A stretch of DNA of 64,000 nucleotides from Chlamydia trachomatis. Lineage in GTDB: Bacteria > Chlamydiota > Chlamydiia > Chlamydiales > 2-12-FULL-49-11. A program made the translations under genes and the position numbers. Below, one piece after another: positions 59,449 to 64,000 of this stretch; position 1 is the first letter of the stretch; each line of letters starts with the position of its first letter. The stretch lies in the NCBI GenBank assembly GCA_945872565.1, contig CAMBZN010000001.1:96223-160222 (forward strand), written 5' to 3'. Below the pieces are notes generated by a model, which was not told the DNA's origin, made no database searches, and saw only the letters and a program-made list of their open reading frames with translations.

Positions 59449-61101
59449 ATGAGTATTTCAGCTGAGTTTAGTTTTGAAAAAGCATTATCGAAGGCGTCGT
59501 CTAACACTAGCTATACTGCTGTATGCCAATCACTTCTGACAAGCCTAGGAGATGTTAGCAACACTGACGAAAAAATAAGAAAGGTTGTTTTGCAAATTTT
59601 CCAAGGTGTTTTGTCTTTAGTAGCGAAGGAGGAAAAGGATCTTTGGGAAGCTGAATGCATTGCTCTAAAATGGCTAAATCAACCAATTGACTTAATGACG
59701 GAAAAGGGTGAGCAGCTATTGCGATCACAAATGTGCGATCAATTGATAAATCTGTATTTTAAGGAAAATAACTTTGATGCGGCTGAAAAATTAATGAAGG
59801 GGTTGCCGGCTTGGCAAAAAGATCAGACAATCGCTAAATTTGCTCTGCAGCAGCTAGAAGGGCCAGATAGGAATGTAGATAGGTGCATAGAGATGTACAA
59901 TCAAATATATCTACATAAAAAAGCAGACAAACGAAAAATCTTCAATGAAATACATGAGAAATTGGTGCTAGGGGGTGACTGCGAGGCTGCTTTTAATTTC
60001 TTGCAAGAAAATATGGGTTTGTTTTCTTCAAGCAGAGTAACAGTTGAAATTGGGTTTTATTCGGGTGACTACAGGAGCGAGAGAGTCTATGACGGAAGAT
60101 GGCTTTTTAAAGTTTATACGCTCTACCGTGATAATGGTTTTGAAGAAAAAGCTGAGAGTTTAAGAATTCAATTTTCAAAACTAACCGATGAATTGAAGAA
60201 ATCATTAGATGAAGAAATGCGTGATATCACGGTTGCTAAATACCAAAAATGTATACGTTTAAATGACCTTGATGGGGCAGAAAAGCTAATAGAGGAACAT
60301 AGAGAGAGTGGATATATCAGTCAGACAATCATCAGTGAATTGATTCCAGCGCATATAAAAAATGGCAATCTTGAGAGAGCAGAGAAACTGTACAATGGTT
60401 TATCATATATAGTAAGAATAAATATCTTTGCTGATGTACATGATGCACTTTTTGTAGCAGATCGTAAGCAAGAGGCTTTGAATCTTATTTTATGCGACTG
60501 TTTTAGTGGGCAGGATCCTTCAGTGAGACTTACCTCTAGGAGTTTAAGCGTTGTGAGTAAAAATAGAATATTAAAACCATATCTTGTTAATCATTTGTTT
60601 GAATTACTTGTTGGGATAGAAGGATATATTGCTAAAAATAGCTATGAAGATTACGAAAAATTTGAGCCTGCATTATTTTCTGAGAATCAGCATATTCGAT
60701 TGCTAGATTTAAAGTTTGAATCTTATATGCGATCAGATTTAAATTTAGCTGAAAGAATCTTAGAAGAGAGTACGGTTATAAGCATTCATAAGGGTGGTCA
60801 TTATAAGAGGCTAATCAATACACTCATTTCGAAAAATGAAATTAGTGCAAGTTGCAATCTTCTGAAATTTGTTAGTGATAAACATATACAAGCATCGCTT
60901 TATAAAAATCTGGTTGCAAAGGCAATAGAGAATCCTGAATCTAGTCATGGTGGTCTTTTCGAACTTATAAAAAATACTTTCGAAAAATCGTTTGTTTTAG
61001 AGAACATTCCAGGATTTCATACCCTTGATAAAAATTTAAGAAGGAATGTATTAGAAAGTGTTAATCTAAGGGATATTGGGCGATGTTTAGAAGCTTATTA
61101 G
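59449..61101 (+). CDS. Hypothetical helical-repeat (TPR/PPR-like) protein
   Basis: 550 aa; degenerate helix-turn-helix repeats such as ELIPAHIKNGNLERAEKLYNGLS and QLINLYFKENNFDAAEKLMKGLP. Confidence 0.65.
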   Translation: MSISAEFSFEKALSKASSNTSYTAVCQSLLTSLGDVSNTDEKIRKVVLQIFQGVLSLVAKEEKDLWEAECIALKWLNQPIDLMTEKGEQLLRSQMCDQLINLYFKENNFDAAEKLMKGLPAWQKDQTIAKFALQQLEGPDRNVDRCIEMYNQIYLHKKADKRKIFNEIHEKLVLGGDCEAAFNFLQENMGLFSSSRVTVEIGFYSGDYRSERVYDGRWLFKVYTLYRDNGFEEKAESLRIQFSKLTDELKKSLDEEMRDITVAKYQKCIRLNDLDGAEKLIEEHRESGYISQTIISELIPAHIKNGNLERAEKLYNGLSYIVRINIFADVHDALFVADRKQEALNLILCDCFSGQDPSVRLTSRSLSVVSKNRILKPYLVNHLFELLVGIEGYIAKNSYEDYEKFEPALFSENQHIRLLDLKFESYMRSDLNLAERILEESTVISIHKGGHYKRLINTLISKNEISASCNLLKFVSDKHIQASLYKNLVAKAIENPESSHGGLFELIKNTFEKSFVLENIPGFHTLDKNLRRNVLESVNLRDIGRCLEAY

Positions 61102-61185
61102 GCGGCACTAAAGAGTGCTTTAATAAGATAGAGTTCAAAAGTTTATTTGTATTTGTAATAGAGACGATTAAAAACGTGAGGTAAT

Positions 61186-62157
61186 ATGGAAAAAATAGGA
61201 AACGGTTCAGAGAATTTGCATAGGGTAGAGTTTCATCAAAAGCATCCATCGATGATCGTTAGTAAGATTTTACAATTAAAAGAATATTGGCAAAAGATTT
61301 TGGCAATGATTGGGTACGTGGCTCTTAATGCTATAACACTAGTGGCTGCATTTGTGATCGACTATCTGGTAAATAAAGAAAAAACTTCATCCGTGTCTGA
61401 TGGTGTCACTCAAGTTATACCCACCCCAGTTGAAGCTGAGGGCGAAAATGATGTTAAAGTTGATAATGAAGCAATAAACGAAGATTTCTCTGATTCTAAG
61501 GGAACGGAACAGGGATATCAATTTGCTGTTGATCATGAAGTTTCACCTTTTAGGGCCGAAGAATTGAAACAAGCAAAAGATACGGCTTTAGATGATTTTG
61601 AAAAAGCCAAGACGGATCTAAGTAAATCTCTAGAAGAACTAAAGCTGCTTCGAGTGGAAAATGATAAACTTTTTAGTCTAAATATGGCGGCACTAAATAA
61701 GTATCAAGAAGAAAATAATTCAGAAAATCTAAATAAATATAATAATAGCTCAAATTTTTTTTCAGGTTCGAGTGCAGAAATAAGAAATAAAGTCTATATA
61801 ATAATACCTCTGATAGATTCTTATAAACAAGCCCTTAAAGCTGTTGATGAAGCTTGCGATGCTGAAAGTTTTGCAAATTTTGACGGGTATGATGGAAGCA
61901 ACTATAATGATGATGAGGCTTGGAAATGTTTGAAAAAGCAACAAAAGAAATTGCAATCTTACGAAATTACCAAGAACAATATGGAAGAATTACAGGAAAT
62001 AGTAACCATAGCTGAAGAGGTAGTTCAAGTCCATATTCGTATGCATTTGGGTAATCCTCTTGACAATGGTAAACAAGAAGCTTTACACCGTATAAAAAAA
62101 GTACGTAAAGAGCGTGACAAACTAATAGATGAAATTTTCACATCTGTATCTAGTTAA
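61186..62157 (+). CDS. Hypothetical membrane-anchored coiled-coil protein
   Basis: Hydrophobic ILAMIGYVALNAITLVAAFVIDYLV then long charged helical region. Confidence 0.65.
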   Translation: MEKIGNGSENLHRVEFHQKHPSMIVSKILQLKEYWQKILAMIGYVALNAITLVAAFVIDYLVNKEKTSSVSDGVTQVIPTPVEAEGENDVKVDNEAINEDFSDSKGTEQGYQFAVDHEVSPFRAEELKQAKDTALDDFEKAKTDLSKSLEELKLLRVENDKLFSLNMAALNKYQEENNSENLNKYNNSSNFFSGSSAEIRNKVYIIIPLIDSYKQALKAVDEACDAESFANFDGYDGSNYNDDEAWKCLKKQQKKLQSYEITKNNMEELQEIVTIAEEVVQVHIRMHLGNPLDNGKQEALHRIKKVRKERDKLIDEIFTSVSS

Positions 62158-62258
62158 TAAATTAATCATTTTTTTAATAAAGGGGCGTTTATAAAAAATG
62201 CCCCTACCAAGTAAATTTTAGCTGGATATCTTTTAGCTCCTCCTGTATACTACTTTAC

Positions 62259-62618
62259 ATGAAAGAATTCAATCAGACAGAAAGATTAAAATTCATTGTT
62301 AACCACCTCACCGAAAAGAAAGGGATCAATCCTCTTGTTCTCGATGTAAAAGGGTTTTCTAATGTAACAGATTATTTAATAATAGTAGATGGACTTGTAA
62401 ATAGACACGTTTCCGCACTCGGCTCTACCCTAGCAAGGGAAATGAGGGAAAAGTTTTCAGAAAGACCTCTGCGATTAGACGGACTATCATCAGGTGAGTG
62501 GATTCTTATCGACTATAGCGATATCATCGTACACATCTTCATGCCGGGACTTCGCGAAAGGTATGATCTGGAGCAACTTTGGATCGAAGGAAAACAAATT
62601 CAGTTGCAGACAATCTAA
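62259..62618 (+). CDS. rsfS: Ribosomal silencing factor RsfS (Iojap/YbeB)
   Basis: VLDVKGFSNVTDYLIIVDGLVNRHVSALGSTLAREM...GEWILIDYSDIIVHIFMPGLRERYDLEQLW. Confidence 0.95.
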   Translation: MKEFNQTERLKFIVNHLTEKKGINPLVLDVKGFSNVTDYLIIVDGLVNRHVSALGSTLAREMREKFSERPLRLDGLSSGEWILIDYSDIIVHIFMPGLRERYDLEQLWIEGKQIQLQTI

Positions 62619-62641
62619 TTTTTATATTAAACTTCTTTTTT

Positions 62642-63880
62642 ATGAAAAAGAAAAAATGTGTGATCACTGGAATAGGCATTGTTAGCTGCTTTGGTAGCGA
62701 TAAAAATGTTTATTATAAAAAGCTCTTAGAGGGCCAAAGCGGAGTCAGACCCTTTGAATTAGAGGTCTCTGGACTTAAAAATTTATTCGGTGCACCAGTT
62801 TGTGAATTCAATCCAGAAGACTATCTTGATAAAAAACGAGCAAGGCGCGCCGATCCTGTAATGGCATTTTCTATGGGCGCAGCAAAACTTGCCCTCGAAG
62901 ATTCCCGGTTAGACCTCTCCGCTATCGATAAAAGTCGTGCCGGTGTCATCATTGGCTCAGGAATCGGAGGAATGACAACTGCCTCTATCAATTTAATGAC
63001 AGCCTATAATAAAAATTTCTCACGAGTCTCTCCCTTTTTCATCCCACATTTACTGACCAACATGGCAGGGGCAATTGTTGGAATTGAATTTGGACTTACA
63101 GGCCCAAATTACTCAATATCCACAGCCTGCGCCACAGCAAACTACAGCCTACTTGCAGCAAAGCAATACATAGAAAATAATGAGTGCGATATCATGTTCT
63201 CCGGCGGTGCAGAAGCGGCCATGAACGAAGTAGCTTTTGCTGGTTTTTCCGCCCTACACGCTCTATCAACTTTACATGAAAATCCAAAAACAGCATCAAA
63301 ACCATTTTGCAAACAAAGAGATGGATTCGTAATGGGCGAGGGAGCAGCTGTATTTATATTAGAAAGCGAGGAACATGCCCTAAAAAGAGGCGCAAAAATA
63401 TACGCCGAATTTAGCGGCGGATTTTTAAACTCTGATGCCCACCACATGACAAACCCCAAAGAAGACGGATCAGGTGTTGCAGAGTGTATCAAGCAAGCTT
63501 TAAAATCTGCAAACTTAAAACCCTCTGATATAGACTACATCAACGCCCATGCAACTTCCACACCAAGTGGAGACCTTTGCGAAATAAAAGCAATAAAATC
63601 TGTCTTCTCAAACAACCTCATCAAACCAAAAATCAATAGCACCAAATCCATGATAGGACACGCCCTAGGCGCCTGCGGAGGACTAGAACTTGCCGCAATT
63701 TTAATGGCAATAGAAACAAATACACTCCACCCAACAATAAACATTATTGAAAAAGAAGACGAAGCAAATGATCTCGACCTATTACAAAACGGCCCCATCC
63801 AACATAAAATCAAACATGCTATCTCAAATTCCTTCGGATTCGGCGGACACAATTCCGTTTTAGTTATCTCAGCGTACTAA
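62642..63880 (+). CDS. fabF: Beta-ketoacyl-ACP synthase II
   Basis: KKCVITGIGIVSCFG, GPNYSISTACATANYSLLAA, YINAHATSTPSGDLCEIKAI, KSMIGHALGACGGLE, NSFGFGGHNSVLV. Start set at MKKKKC. Confidence 0.97.
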   Translation: MKKKKCVITGIGIVSCFGSDKNVYYKKLLEGQSGVRPFELEVSGLKNLFGAPVCEFNPEDYLDKKRARRADPVMAFSMGAAKLALEDSRLDLSAIDKSRAGVIIGSGIGGMTTASINLMTAYNKNFSRVSPFFIPHLLTNMAGAIVGIEFGLTGPNYSISTACATANYSLLAAKQYIENNECDIMFSGGAEAAMNEVAFAGFSALHALSTLHENPKTASKPFCKQRDGFVMGEGAAVFILESEEHALKRGAKIYAEFSGGFLNSDAHHMTNPKEDGSGVAECIKQALKSANLKPSDIDYINAHATSTPSGDLCEIKAIKSVFSNNLIKPKINSTKSMIGHALGACGGLELAAILMAIETNTLHPTINIIEKEDEANDLDLLQNGPIQHKIKHAISNSFGFGGHNSVLVISAY

Positions 63881-63907
63881 ACAAAAAATAAAGACAGGAC
63901 AGGGAAA

Positions 63908-64000
63908 GGGCAAGGGCAAGGGCAAGGGCAAGGGCAAGGGCAAGGGCAAGGGCAAGGGCAAGGGCAAGGGCAAGGGCAAGGGCAAGGGCAAGGGCAAGGG
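63908..64000. repeat. (GGGCAA)n hexanucleotide tandem repeat, truncated by the window end
   Basis: Direct reading: about 15 perfect copies from 63908 to 64000. Confidence 0.97.

Noticed and set aside
62168-62211. AGGGGC...GCCCCT hairpin after the 61186-62157 gene
   Set aside because: Possible terminator but no downstream T tract; not strong enough to list as a feature.
63908-64000. Telomere-like end or CRISPR
   Set aside because: Bacterial context, no spacers, and the window end is not evidence of a replicon end.

Overview
This 64 kb window reads as a chromosomal segment of a member of the Chlamydiae, probably an environmental or amoeba-associated lineage. The evidence is gene content and order: dxr-rseP; hrcA-grpE-dnaK; zntA-like/VIT/serS; comEC...ptsI-ybaB-dnaX; a dcw cluster murF-mraY-murD-LysM-ftsW-murG-murC-ftsQ-cutA-STAS-miaA with no ftsA or ftsZ; and rsfS-fabF. 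There are two tRNA genes (His, Cys). No rRNA, CRISPR array, transposase or prophage was recognised. Putative host-interaction or accessory genes are interleaved with housekeeping genes. The main ones are: (i) a 572-aa protein combining a hydrophobic segment, a collagen-like Gly-Ala-Thr tract, an AQ/AP tract, a canonical IQ motif and a tyrosine-phosphatase HCxxGxxRS signature; (ii) an unlisted start-less reading frame at 39952-40176 resembling the polymorphic-toxin type 37 C-terminal domain, followed by two overlapping putative immunity genes; (iii) a haemagglutination-domain (TpsA-like) protein without a partner; (iv) Inc-like hairpin membrane proteins, one fused to an alpha/beta hydrolase; (v) a protein with an HSSF...SGHYKP motif; (vi) a decayed P-type ATPase gene remnant; (vii) recurrent hexanucleotide coding repeats and a G4-capable (GGGCAA)n tract running off the window end. 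All assignments come from reading the sequence; no database search was run.
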